A stretch of 64,000 nt of DNA from JAXMBX01 sp046349635 (GTDB taxonomy: Bacteria; Planctomycetota; Planctomycetia; Planctomycetales; Planctomycetaceae): positions 1 to 64,000 of the forward strand of contig JAXMBX010000025.1 in assembly GCA_046349635.1 (NCBI GenBank). Direction: 5' to 3'. The notes under the pieces were generated by a model. It did not search any database and had not been told where the DNA came from. It saw nothing but the letters and a program-made list of their open reading frames with translations. The position numbers and the translations under genes were made by a program. How positions within the stretch are numbered: position 1 is the stretch's first letter; each line of letters starts with the position of its first letter. This document shows, one piece after another, positions 1 through 9,042 of the stretch.

Positions 1-386
1 ATCAATGCATGCCAAGGATCGGGGGTCGTGACGACAATGGCATCGATATCCTTGTTATCCAGCAGCTTGCGGTAGTCTCCATAGGCAGCGCACGATTGCC
101 CGTTCGATTTTTCCACACGTTCCTTCGCGACACCCATCCGCTGGCTGTCGACGTCGCACACGGCGATGGTGTCCTTCAACACTTTCCCGAGGTTGCCGCT
201 CCCCTGGTTCCCGACACCGACGCAGCCAATGAGGATCCGTTCGCTCGGCGGGAGGGCTTTCTCCGCACCGAATCCGCTGGGGGTGAAAAACGTGGGGTAA
301 TACCCCGCGATGCTCAGCCCCGCCAGGACGCTGCCCGACTGCTGGAGAAATTTCCGCCGACTGCTGCGCGACTCGCTCGATGACAT
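1..386 (-). CDS. Gfo/Idh/MocA family oxidoreductase, N-terminal part
   Basis: This is the 5' part of a gene that runs off the left edge. The visible 128 residues start with a serine/arginine-rich twin-arginine-like leader (SRRKFLQQSG) and a hydrophobic stretch. A Rossmann nucleotide-binding motif follows (GCVGVGNQGSGN), and then the family's typical end of the NAD(P) domain (IDAIVVTTPDPWHA). Exported Gfo/Idh/MocA proteins with a Tat leader are abundant in planctomycetes, where they are presumed sugar or cyclitol oxidoreductases; the substrate is unknown here. The ATG at 386 is the first in frame before the leader. The family call is firm, the function is not. Confidence 0.85.
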   Translation of the reverse strand, partial: MSSSESRSSRRKFLQQSGSVLAGLSIAGYYPTFFTPSGFGAEKALPPSERILIGCVGVGNQGSGNLGKVLKDTIAVCDVDSQRMGVAKERVEKSNGQSCAAYGDYRKLLDNKDIDAIVVTTPDPWHAL

Positions 387-528
387 GAAACGCTCCTGAA
401 ACGCTCCGACCTTTAAGGGATGACTTTACTAGAGTGGCAGATTCCGCCCGTCTTGGGGATCTGATATCCTGACAAGGGGGCAGAATTTCAACGTCTCAAT
501 CATAACCTTCTCTTCAGGAAGAGGCAGC

Positions 529-1920
529 ATGTTTGTCGGTCAAAGAATTGCTCCCGCCGCCAATCTTTTCTTTCAGATTCTACCTCTCGCAATTCTGCTG
601 ATCGCCGGCCTGCCACTGACAGCCGCCGACCAGCCTCACTCGCAACTCGCATTCCCCGGTGCGGAAGGGTTCGGCCGATTCGCCCAGGGGGGAAGGGGAG
701 GGGATGTCTACCACGTTACGACTCTGAGCGATGACGGGCCTGGCTCGCTGCGGGATGCGATCCGGACCGCGAAAGGGGCGCGGACGATCGTGTTTGATCT
801 CTCAGGGACGATCGAACTCAAGAAACCGCTCGTGGTGGATAAGTCTTTCATCACCCTGGCCGGCCAGACGGCACCGGGGGACGGGATCTGCCTGAAGGAT
901 CACACGTTCCGGATCAAGAACGCGAAGCACATTATCGTCCGCTACATGCGGTTCCGGCTGGGGGATGAAAACAAGCCCCCGATGTCGGGCGATGACTGCA
1001 CCAATACCGATGACGTGGATCACCTGATCTTCGACCATGTCAGCACAAGCTGGGGGATTGACGGGAACCACGACCTGCGTCGTGGGGGGAATTTCACGCT
1101 GCAATGGTCGATCTATGCGGAAGCGCTGAACCACAGTCTGCATGGTAAAGGGGAACACGCGATGCTCGCCTCATTCCGGGACCTGACGGGGAGCATCACG
1201 CTGCATCACAATCTGTTCGCGAGCAGCCGGGAACGGCACCCGACGCTGGGGGGGAGTCCACGGACGAATCCGCAGGCGATTGCCGATTTCCGCAATAACG
1301 TGATTTACAACCTGTCCGGGGCGACGAACCTGGGGAACTGCCGGATTAACTTCATCGGCAACACGTACATCCCCGGGCCGGACACCCCCGCGAACAACCG
1401 TCCGATCAACAGCAAGTTTGAAAACAAGGGGAGCCTGAAGGTGTTCATTACGGGGAACGAGTTCATGGACCAGCCGGAGTTCACGGCGGAGAACTGGAAG
1501 GGGATCGACTTCAAACGGTGGTCGACGAAGAATTATCTCCCGACGACGTGGGAGGAGGTCCGCTCGGAGAGGGAGTTCGACGTGGGGGGGGCGAAGCCGA
1601 CGACGCAGACGGCGTCGGAGGCGTCTCAACTGGTGCTCCGGAATGCGGGGGCGTCACGGCATCGGGACGGGGCGGATGAACGGCTGGTGAAGGGGGTGAA
1701 GGAGCGGACGAATCGGCTGATCGATTCGCAGAAGCAGGTCGGGGGCTGGCCGATGCTGAACAGCCTGCCCGCTCCGAAGGACAGCGACCAGGACGGGATG
1801 CCGGACGCGTGGGAGATTTCTCACGGCCTCAACCCGAATGATCCCGAGGACCGGAATGCTGACCAGGACAAGGATGGCTACACGAATCTGGAGGAGTATC
1901 TGAATGGGTTGTGTGGGTGA
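529..1920 (+). CDS. secreted pectate-lyase-like beta-helix protein
   Basis: 463 residues. An N-terminal signal peptide (about 1-33, ending LTAAD) is followed by the start typical of the polysaccharide lyase 1 group (FPGAEGFGRFAQGGRGG) and a parallel beta-helix region with VRYMRFRLGD, DDCTNTDDVDHLIFDHVSTSW and a conserved RHP segment (SSRERHPTLGG). The C-terminus carries a calcium-binding type-3-thrombospondin-like repeat (DSDQDGMPDAWE and DQDKDGYTNLEEY, about 410-455). It would act outside the cytoplasm on a pectin-like or algal polysaccharide. An AGGAAGAGG stretch precedes the ATG. It is divergent from the oxidoreductase at 1-386, so both may belong to a carbohydrate-use locus. Substrate is not predictable. 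Confidence 0.88.
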   Translation: MFVGQRIAPAANLFFQILPLAILLIAGLPLTAADQPHSQLAFPGAEGFGRFAQGGRGGDVYHVTTLSDDGPGSLRDAIRTAKGARTIVFDLSGTIELKKPLVVDKSFITLAGQTAPGDGICLKDHTFRIKNAKHIIVRYMRFRLGDENKPPMSGDDCTNTDDVDHLIFDHVSTSWGIDGNHDLRRGGNFTLQWSIYAEALNHSLHGKGEHAMLASFRDLTGSITLHHNLFASSRERHPTLGGSPRTNPQAIADFRNNVIYNLSGATNLGNCRINFIGNTYIPGPDTPANNRPINSKFENKGSLKVFITGNEFMDQPEFTAENWKGIDFKRWSTKNYLPTTWEEVRSEREFDVGGAKPTTQTASEASQLVLRNAGASRHRDGADERLVKGVKERTNRLIDSQKQVGGWPMLNSLPAPKDSDQDGMPDAWEISHGLNPNDPEDRNADQDKDGYTNLEEYLNGLCG

Positions 1921-2008
1921 GTAGTTCGCATCTAGTCCTCTCGGCGATTTATTAGAAACAGGCGTTTCGGTTTTTCAAGACCTCCTTAAGCAAATGGAGA
2001 CATGAATC

Positions 2009-2854
2009 TTGACAGAAAACAACATTCTCACTGACGCCGGAGAACATGAAGACCCAATTATCGCACAAGGTTTCAGATTTTTTTGCCGGCATTTTATCGG
2101 ACTTACCGGAGCCTATGTCTTCGTTGATGAAAATGGAAAGGAAGTAGGAGAACGAAGGTGCTTTGTTTACTCAGGATTTGTGCTGTCCATCAAAGGAAGA
2201 TGGATGATTGCTACGGCTGGTCACATTCTGAAGACTTTCGATGAGAATGCGGACAGGATTTGGTTAGCCGAAAGTTCGATTATTGATTCATTCGGCGATG
2301 GTCACTCAAAGCATTCAATCCCATTCAACCTGAAGGATGCTCCCAAGTTCTATAGGTATGACAAAGAACTCGGCGTGGATTTTGGACTCATTATGCTCAA
2401 CAGCAACGTTGAGAGGCTCCTCCAAGCAAACAACATCGTGCCAATCGATGAACAGAACTGGATAAATCTTGAAGCAGATAAGGCCACCTTCCACATCCTC
2501 ATCGGTCTCCCGACGTGTTTTCAGGACGAAAAGGGAATTTTGTCCGGAAAACGCTACCAGTTATCTCCTGCGATGCTCATCGTGAACAAACTCGACCCGA
2601 CTCCAGACAATATTCCTCAGACCGAATATTCAAGGTTTGTTGGACAGATCGACAATCGCTTAAACTTCGACATCCTTGGAATGAGTGGCGGTCCAATCAT
2701 TGGTTTCAGCCCTGATCGAACTCGATACTGGGTAGTTGCAATTCAGAGTGGATGGCTCGCCAAGCGTAAAATCAATTTCGGATGCCCTATCCAAGTTTTC
2801 ACGTCACTCGTGGAAGACGATTGGGAGCAAGACACGAGGGAATCGGCAGAGTGA
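2009..2854 (+). CDS. trypsin-like serine peptidase, no signal peptide
   Basis: 281 residues. The three regions of a chymotrypsin-fold peptidase are visible in order: MIATAGHIL (His72), GVDFGLIML (Asp124) and ILGMSGGPIIGF (Ser226, the nucleophile in a GxSGGP box). There is no signal peptide, membrane helix or PDZ domain, so it is probably cytoplasmic. The start is TTG at 2009, with GGAGA about nine bases upstream; the only nearby ATG (2002) gives a short dead frame. The base composition is clearly less GC-rich than the flanking genes, suggesting transfer. Stand-alone peptidases of this type occur in accessory and defence regions, but no partner gene was recognised here. Confidence 0.75.
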   Translation: MTENNILTDAGEHEDPIIAQGFRFFCRHFIGLTGAYVFVDENGKEVGERRCFVYSGFVLSIKGRWMIATAGHILKTFDENADRIWLAESSIIDSFGDGHSKHSIPFNLKDAPKFYRYDKELGVDFGLIMLNSNVERLLQANNIVPIDEQNWINLEADKATFHILIGLPTCFQDEKGILSGKRYQLSPAMLIVNKLDPTPDNIPQTEYSRFVGQIDNRLNFDILGMSGGPIIGFSPDRTRYWVVAIQSGWLAKRKINFGCPIQVFTSLVEDDWEQDTRESAE

Positions 2855-2912
2855 GGCAGTCGAAGTCGTCGATGTATGAAAACACAGCGCGATCAATTTC
2901 GGCGAGATCTAA

Positions 2913-3257
2913 ATGAACAGATGTCATCTGTTTCGGGTTTGCCTGATCATCGTCCTCATGATCCCACTCGCCTGGTTGCTGCTGGCAGCCCTTGCTGGGG
3001 GCTCCGCATCCGGAACCCTCGGTTCGGGTCGAGTGGTCACGGTGAATTCAGATTCGATTTATATCTCCTGCTCGTATGCGAAAGATACGGCGACGATTAA
3101 CACGTCTTTAAAAAGGATTGTCATTGGCCCCACAAACATCTTGATTGACGGCAAAGAAGTTGCCACCATCGACGAGGCGGTGAAAAACGTGCACGCGCAG
3201 GTCAAACGAAGAGCGGTGACCTTCCTCGCAGATGGGAAGCCGGTCGAGACGCATTGA
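2913..3257 (+). CDS. small hypothetical protein with N-terminal membrane segment or signal
   Basis: 114 residues, family not recognised. Residues about 7-29 form a strong hydrophobic segment followed by GGSASG, which could be a signal peptide or an anchor. The rest is a small soluble domain (about 40-110), beta-rich at first (VVTVNSDSIYISCSY) and ending with a charged helix. Its stop codon lies 20 bases before the ATG of the SnoaL-like gene downstream, so the two are probably co-transcribed. Coding potential is supported mainly by the ordered signal-plus-domain layout and the tight spacing. Confidence 0.55.
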   Translation: MNRCHLFRVCLIIVLMIPLAWLLLAALAGGSASGTLGSGRVVTVNSDSIYISCSYAKDTATINTSLKRIVIGPTNILIDGKEVATIDEAVKNVHAQVKRRAVTFLADGKPVETH

Positions 3258-3277
3258 AACAAATTCCGAGAAGCATC

Positions 3278-3652
3278 ATGCCAGATCAAATGACGTCGGA
3301 GATCGAGCTGCTGCGGAAGGCGTATGCGGCCTTCAATGCGCGGGATATTGATGGTGCGCTTGCCACGATGGCGGCGGACGTGGTCTGGCCGATGGCGTTT
3401 CAGGGGGGGCTCGCGTCCGGTCACGATGAGGTTCGCGAGTACTGGACGGCGCAGTGGACCGAGATCGACCCGCATGTCGAGCCGACGTCCTTTCACCCGG
3501 CGGAAGGGGGGCGGATCCTGGTGCACGTGCATCAGGTCGTCCGGGACAAGGGAGGGACGCTGATCGCCGAAGGGCAGGTGGGCCATCGGTATACCATCGA
3601 GTCGGGGCTGATCCGGAAGATGGAGGTCTGCCCTGTTGAGCCGATTGATTGA
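3278..3652 (+). CDS. SnoaL-like / NTF2-fold protein
   Basis: 124 residues from the ATG at 3278. The frame is open upstream to a TTG at 3254, but homologues begin close to MPDQMTSEIELL. The pattern ELLRKAYAAFNARDIDGALATMAADVVWP is the first helix pair of SnoaL-like NTF2-fold proteins, followed by strands ending in GHRYTIESGLIRKMEV. The family comprises small cone-shaped proteins that bind or isomerise small molecules; the ligand is unknown. It directly follows the small membrane protein gene and precedes the DUF4259 gene on the same strand. Confidence 0.78.
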   Translation: MPDQMTSEIELLRKAYAAFNARDIDGALATMAADVVWPMAFQGGLASGHDEVREYWTAQWTEIDPHVEPTSFHPAEGGRILVHVHQVVRDKGGTLIAEGQVGHRYTIESGLIRKMEVCPVEPID

Positions 3653-3709
3653 ACACGATGGCACGGTTTTTTTGTCTCAATACAGTGACTTTTGAGCGGA
3701 GATTCAGCA

Positions 3710-4117
3710 ATGGGAGCCTGGAGCGAGGATACCTTTGGCAATGACACGGCCTGCGACTGGACCTATGGCTTGGAAGATGTCGACGATTTCAGCCTGGTTC
3801 GGCAAGCCTTCGAAGCCGTGCTCAATGCAGACGATGACTACCTGGATGCTGACATCGCAAGTGAAGGACTTGCAGCGTGCGAAGTCATCGCCCGTTTGAA
3901 AGGGAATTGGGGCGTTCGTAACTCCTACACTGAAACGGTCGATAACTGGGTCTTGTCGCACAAGATCGAGCCACCAGAGAATCTCATCCCAACGGCACTC
4001 GCTGTGATCGACCGTGTTATCGCCCCCCAGTCCGAATTGCGCGAGCTTTGGGAGGAATCAGGTGCTGACGAATGGCTCATCGCTGTCGAGGATCTGCGAG
4101 AGCGAGTACAAAGATGA
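3710..4117 (+). CDS. DUF4259 domain-containing protein
   Basis: 135 residues from the ATG at 3710 (the frame extends to a TTG at 3692). The N-terminus, MGAWSEDTFGNDTACDWTY, is the signature of DUF4259, a small acidic protein family in which most members begin MGAW and contain a conserved DxxxDW. No enzymatic residues are known for the family. It is the last gene of the less GC-rich accessory patch. The preceding bases GCGGAG give a plausible ribosome site. Confidence 0.8.
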   Translation: MGAWSEDTFGNDTACDWTYGLEDVDDFSLVRQAFEAVLNADDDYLDADIASEGLAACEVIARLKGNWGVRNSYTETVDNWVLSHKIEPPENLIPTALAVIDRVIAPQSELRELWEESGADEWLIAVEDLRERVQR

Positions 4118-4304
4118 GATCAACCCAGCGGCACACGTTCCCCATTCTCCCGGCCAGCCCCCGAAAAGTCGCCGCGGTCTCCGGAATCGGAAAAATCGTT
4201 AAAGTTTAGCAAGCTGCGTTGCCGATCCCTGAGAAGACACATCCCAATAGCCTGCGATTTCTATTACAGGCCCGAAACGTGAGTCTTCGCAGAAGAGATC
4301 CAAC

Positions 4305-5819
4305 GTGCAATTTTCCGCCTCTCTGCACAGACGGTCTCTCCTCCTGCTGATCGTTCTGGTCAGCCTGGGGTCCTGCTCCGTGGCACTGCTGGCGCAGGAA
4401 CCACCCCTCGCTCCCATTGCTCCCCCCACGGCTGAGATTCCCCCGGGGATTGAGCCGCAGCAACCGGCGAACCCTGAATTTAATACGCTCGCGCCCGAGG
4501 GCTTTTCCCCTGAGAGTTTTTCACTCGAGGGGCACACGCCGGCCGAGGGACGCTCCCTGGAAGATGGGCCTGAGGCTGGGGAAGAAGCCCCCTGGGCGAC
4601 ACCGCTGGGGGCCAGCTTCGATGACGGCTTCAGTGTGAAATCTCCGGATGAGCAATATCAGTTGCGGATTCGGACGTTGACTCAAATCGACGGCAAGATT
4701 TTTTCTCCGTCCGACCAGGAGCCTGCCCGGAGCGGTATCTATATCCCACGGTTTCGCGCGTACTTCGAAGGGCAACTGACGGACCTGTTTGAGTACGAGT
4801 TGTCGTTGCAGCGGAGCGTCGAAGGGACGTTTGACGTCCTCGATGCAAACGTCAACTTCGTCCGTTCGGAGGAGTTCCAGATTCGCGTGGGACGGGCGAT
4901 CGTCCCCTACAGCTTCGCCTGGTACGACCACCTCGAACAGTATTACATCACGCCGGAACGAGGCTTGTTCGCCTTGAACTTTGGGCTGGCCCGCCAGGCG
5001 GGTGTCTTCGTACACGGCAAGTTGCATGACCAGCGTTTGCAGTATGCACTCGGCGGAACCTTCGGCCAGTTATCCGGACTGGCGGACACGAACACGACCC
5101 GCGATGGACTTCTGTACGTGAATGCGAAACCGTATTTACAGACGGAGACGCGGGACTGGCTGCGGAATTTGAATCTCGGGGGGTCGCTCGCGATCGGGAA
5201 ACAGGCTTATGAATCCGCGCCGCTGCCGTTGCGGACCGCGATCCAGACTTCGGAAAATGATGAAGCCGCGCAGGCCGCGTCGTCGGTTTTTTTGGAATAT
5301 GAAAACACAGTGGTCGCCAAGGGTGAGCGGTTGCAGGGAGCGTTGCACACGGCATTGTACTCCGGTCCGTTTTCGGTGGAAGCGGAATGTTACGCCGCGC
5401 GATTCGGAATGGCGGCTGATCCCAGCTCGCCCGTCGTAGGGCTCCCGATCTTCGGCTATGACATGACGGTCGCCAGTTTCTTGACTGGTGATACCATCGA
5501 AGATCGAACGACCTTCAGCCCGCTGCACCCCATGACGCGCGACGGCACAGGTCGCGGAGCGGTGGAGGTGTTCGCCCGCTATTCCCAACTGAAACTAGGG
5601 AACGATGTCTTTTCGGCGGGCCTGGCGGACCCGCATGACTGGACGAACTCCGCGGCGATTACGGACATCGGCTGGAACTGGTACCTGACGCGATTTGTGC
5701 GGCTGTCGTTCGACTGGCAGCACTCGATGTACGCCACGCCTGTGCTGCTCAATGAGGAGCAGGATCTGCGGTCGAAGAAGAACGATCTGTTCTGGATGCG
5801 GTGCCAGCTATTCTTCTGA
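4305..5819 (+). CDS. OprO/OprP-like outer-membrane porin
   Basis: 504 residues with a GTG start. A signal peptide (about 1-31, ending ALLAQ) is followed by a proline-rich linker (30-95), then a beta-barrel of the phosphate-selective porin O/P type: QLRIRTLTQIDGKI, GIYIPRFRAYFEGQL and RVGRAIVPYSF are characteristic early strands, and the protein ends with the outer-membrane signal FWMRCQLFF (terminal Phe). It would form a channel for anions or oligosaccharides in the outer membrane. It converges on the acyltransferase gene with only 25 bases between the stops. Substrate specificity cannot be told from sequence. Confidence 0.85.
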   Translation: MQFSASLHRRSLLLLIVLVSLGSCSVALLAQEPPLAPIAPPTAEIPPGIEPQQPANPEFNTLAPEGFSPESFSLEGHTPAEGRSLEDGPEAGEEAPWATPLGASFDDGFSVKSPDEQYQLRIRTLTQIDGKIFSPSDQEPARSGIYIPRFRAYFEGQLTDLFEYELSLQRSVEGTFDVLDANVNFVRSEEFQIRVGRAIVPYSFAWYDHLEQYYITPERGLFALNFGLARQAGVFVHGKLHDQRLQYALGGTFGQLSGLADTNTTRDGLLYVNAKPYLQTETRDWLRNLNLGGSLAIGKQAYESAPLPLRTAIQTSENDEAAQAASSVFLEYENTVVAKGERLQGALHTALYSGPFSVEAECYAARFGMAADPSSPVVGLPIFGYDMTVASFLTGDTIEDRTTFSPLHPMTRDGTGRGAVEVFARYSQLKLGNDVFSAGLADPHDWTNSAAITDIGWNWYLTRFVRLSFDWQHSMYATPVLLNEEQDLRSKKNDLFWMRCQLFF

Positions 5820-5844
5820 GCGGGCGTGACGCGGGTTCGGTACC

Positions 5845-7091
5845 TCACAGGCGGAAGTAGAGTTTGTTCTTTTCCAGGTAGCGGAGGGTGCCCCAGGTGA
5901 TGGCGAAGAAAATTGAAAACGAAATCACCACCCACAAAAACGGGCTGTCTTTGGGAGTCAGCACTTTCAGGGCGTACATGGTTCCTTCGTGGATGACGTA
6001 GGCGGCGAGGGGGTTCTGGCCGAACGTCCGGAACAGTGCGAGCTGACCGCGGTTGATGTCGCACCAGCCAATGAACACGCAATATAGGACCAGGGCGAAG
6101 CCGATGGAGAAGAGTGTGTACGAAATCGTCACGTAGCGCTTGTTCATCATCCAGAAGTTATGTTCCCGTTTTTCCTTCCCGGGAGAAGCCTGAAAGAACG
6201 GGACTTCCGCCCATCCCAGGCCGGGGGATTTCCACCGTTCGCCGCGCGGGATCACGGGGTCAGCCGCATGCTCGGAGATTTTTTGTTCCTCCATCACTTC
6301 CTTGGTCAAAGGGACGGGACGGTCGTACAGGCGCGTGAGGCAGGAGAGGGAATAGCCCGCCAGCATTAGCGAGAGTCCGACGATCAGGAACTTGAAGATC
6401 GAATTCTCCGGCTCGTTCTTCGTCACGACGTCATACGCAAGCGATCCGGCGAGCATGGGGATGGACCAGCCGATGACGCCGAACATTCCCCCGTCCCAGG
6501 CGCGGCGTTCGTGCACGCCATAAATATTGTTGAACCAGTTCGGCAGGCCATTCTGAAAGTTGTATTGGAAGCCGAAATTCATCACGAGGTACAACAGTCC
6601 GAGGCCGATCGCCGCGGCCATCCGGACACCGAAGCTCTGCGTGATGATCGGCAGGAGGAGGATCTGACAGACACCGATGATCGACAGGACCTCCCACAGG
6701 TCCGCCTTGAGCAGCGCCCAGAAGTAATCAGCCACGGCGGTGCGGGTCATGTCCTTCCAGTGGTGGAACATATCGGAGGGATCTTCTTTTCCCATCTTGA
6801 AGACGACGAGAGAGATCACGATCAATGCGAGGCTGCGGCGGAGATAACTCCAGGTCCGCTGCAGCAGAGGACATTTCCCGAAACCGCTTGAGGGCGGTCA
6901 GGCGGTACGAAAACCCGGCGCAGAACACGAAGGTGGGCATGATCGTGTCGCCGTAGTTGAAGAAACCATCGCCGTGCCCACCAGCCGGTGGAACACCTCC
7001 ATCGATCCCAGGAAGTTCACGACGAACATGCCGACGACCGTGTACCCCGGGACTGGTCCATGGAGACAATGCGCGGCGTGACCTTCGCCAT
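5845..7091 (-). CDS. DUF5009/heparan-glucosaminide N-acetyltransferase-like membrane acyltransferase, frameshifted
   Basis: This is a multi-pass membrane protein of about 400 residues. The N-terminal hallmark is split over frames: IVSMDQSRG from the ATG at 7091, then YTVVGMFVVNFLGS in a second frame, then YGDTIMPTFVFCAGFSYRL in a third. From about 6825 the frame is continuous for over 300 residues and carries eight or more hydrophobic segments (for example VLSIIGVCQILLLPII and LAAYVIHEGTMYALKV). Relatives transfer acetyl or acyl groups to sugars across the membrane. At least three single-base shifts lie between 6830 and 7060. An upstream ATG at 7162 would add 24 residues if another shift is allowed. 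Confidence 0.72.
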
Positions 7092-7357
7092 CAGAACGGG
7101 AGTGGAACGAGGGTTGGAGCAGGGAGATGAACTGGGACGGGGGCGGGAGTTCCGGAACTCATGGTGGCTCGCTGATTGTCAAAAAACGGCCCGACTTTTC
7201 CGTCACACCCTATCACAACGCGCTGAACATGGCAGCGCCGAAGGGATCTCCATGCGGAAAATTAACCTCTCGACGCTCCTGACGCGGACCTTTATCATGG
7301 AAAGACAATTCCTCAGTCCCGGTCCCCCCTGTTCTCGGTTCGCAAAGGCTCGTGTCG

Positions 7358-8747
7358 ATGTCGCGTCCGCAGAGAATACTCGCCGCATCGAGTCCGCTGT
7401 TCGGACGGCGGGAGTTGCTGCGCGCGGGATGCGGCCTGAGTATCGCGGGGGGATTCCTGCCGCAGGCGATCGCGGGGACGGCCACGCCGAAACGGGCCCG
7501 GTCCTGTATCCTGGTGTATCTGCTGGGTGGCCCGCCGCAGCTCGATACTTTCGATCTGAAACCAAACGCCCCCGTGGAAGTCCGGGGGCCGTTTCAGCCG
7601 ATTCCGACGGCCGTGCCGGGGTTGCAGATTTGCGAGCATCTGCCGCGCCTCGCACAGAGGGCGGACAAGTACGCGTTGATCCGTTCGGTGTCGTATCCGA
7701 ACAGCAATCACACGCCGATGATTTACTACACGCTGACGGGGCGGATGACCGCGCTGCCGGAGCAGGACAACGACGTCCGACCACCACAGCGGGATGACTT
7801 TCCGCACACCGGTTCCGTGATTGCGAAGTTTCTTTCCGGCGATAATCCGATGCCGGGCTACATCGCCATTCCGGAACTGGCGACGCACGAGCACGAGCGG
7901 CGAATTCAAACGAGGAGCCAAACTTCCGTTGCGGGGGGGCGGGGCGGGTTTCCTCGGAACGCGGTTCGATCCGCTGCTGGTTAATGGTCCTCCCGGCACG
8001 CCGGAAGCGGTCCCGGCGCTCTCGATGCCGAGCGAACTCCGTGCGGAACGGTTTGAAAAACGGTCCGCGTTGCTCTCCGTGCTGGATGGAAAACCGGCAG
8101 GGAAATCGCAGAGTTCTTACGGCCTGTTCCGGGACCAGGCGGTGCTGCTCACGGGGACGTCGCAACGAAGCAAATCGGAGGCGTTTCGTCTCGATAACGA
8201 GCCGGAAGGGCAGCAACTCCGCTACGGCAAGCATCGCTTTGGGCGGTCGCTGCTCCTGGCGCGGCGGCTGGCGGAGGCGGGGGTCCCGATGATCGCGATT
8301 CACTACAACGAGATGACGGTCTGCGACGGGTGGGACACGCACACCAAGAACTTCGAGGGACTGCAGCAGGAACTGCTGCCGATGCTCGATCAGTCCCTCT
8401 CCGCGTTGATGGAAGACCTGGAACAACGCGGGTTATTGGAGGAGACGTTGATCGTGTGTATGGGTGAGTTCGGCCGGACGCCGAAGATCAACAAGGATGC
8501 CGGGCGGGATCACTGGGGGCCATGCTCTTCCCTGCTGATGGCGGGGGGAGGCATTCGGGGCGGGCGGGTGTGGGGAGCGTCCGACAAGATCGGGGCGTAT
8601 CCCATCGCGGATAAGGTGGATCCGGTGGATATCCAGGCGACGATCTACCAGCAACTGGGACTCGATCCGCACCAGACGATTCAGGATGCGACCGGCCGCC
8701 CGTGGGAGATCAGTGCGGGGCGGGTGTTGAGCGGGCTGCTGTCCTGA
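7358..8747 (+). CDS. DUF1501 domain-containing Tat-exported protein, one frameshift
   Basis: About 460 residues. The twin-arginine leader (FGRRELLRAGCGLSIAGG) is followed by the sulfatase-like DUF1501 domain: GGPPQLDTFDLKPNAP, HNE-type segments, MGEFGRTPKINKDAGRDHW and the end of the domain GRPWEIS. A single frame change near 7893-7905 separates residues up to ATHEHE from GEFKRGAKLPL; both sides match the family, so this is probably an assembly indel. DUF1501 proteins are a planctomycete speciality, usually paired with a DUF1549/DUF1553 cytochrome-like partner, which is absent on either side here. Molecular function is unknown. Confidence 0.85.
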
Positions 8748-9042
8748 CCTGTGCCATTGATTAACTTCTGACATGGTCAACGATCGGCTCAGGGCAATCA
8801 TCGTCCAGCACTTTATGCCACCCTGCCGCTGGCGCCTGAAAGCGCTTGCCCGCCGCCCACCGCCGCTGCCCCCCCCCGCCTGCTGCTGCCGCACTGCTAC
8901 TTACCACCACCACGCCACCTGCACCGCATTGCCGCCGCCGCCCCGCCGCCGCCGCACGCACCACCGCCGCACACCCCCCCCCCGTGTGCCACACACATGC
9001 TCTGCCCCGCTGCCACTGCAAGAAAACCAATCGGCGCAGGGC
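8748..9042. repeat. low-complexity GCC/CCA microsatellite tract with C-runs
   Basis: This gap between the DUF1501 gene and the convergent enolase-superfamily gene is dominated from about 8848 to 9000 by CCG/GCC/CCA triplets, with a nine-base C run (near 8869) and a ten-base C run (near 8974). The minus strand is correspondingly rich in G runs and could fold into G-quadruplexes. All frames through it encode biased proline/alanine/arginine or glycine runs, so no gene is called. Run lengths are likely to be inaccurate in the assembly. Confidence 0.7.

Noticed and set aside
8848..9000. Possible CRISPR array or tandem repeat
   Set aside because: Triplet microsatellite with no repeat-spacer periodicity.
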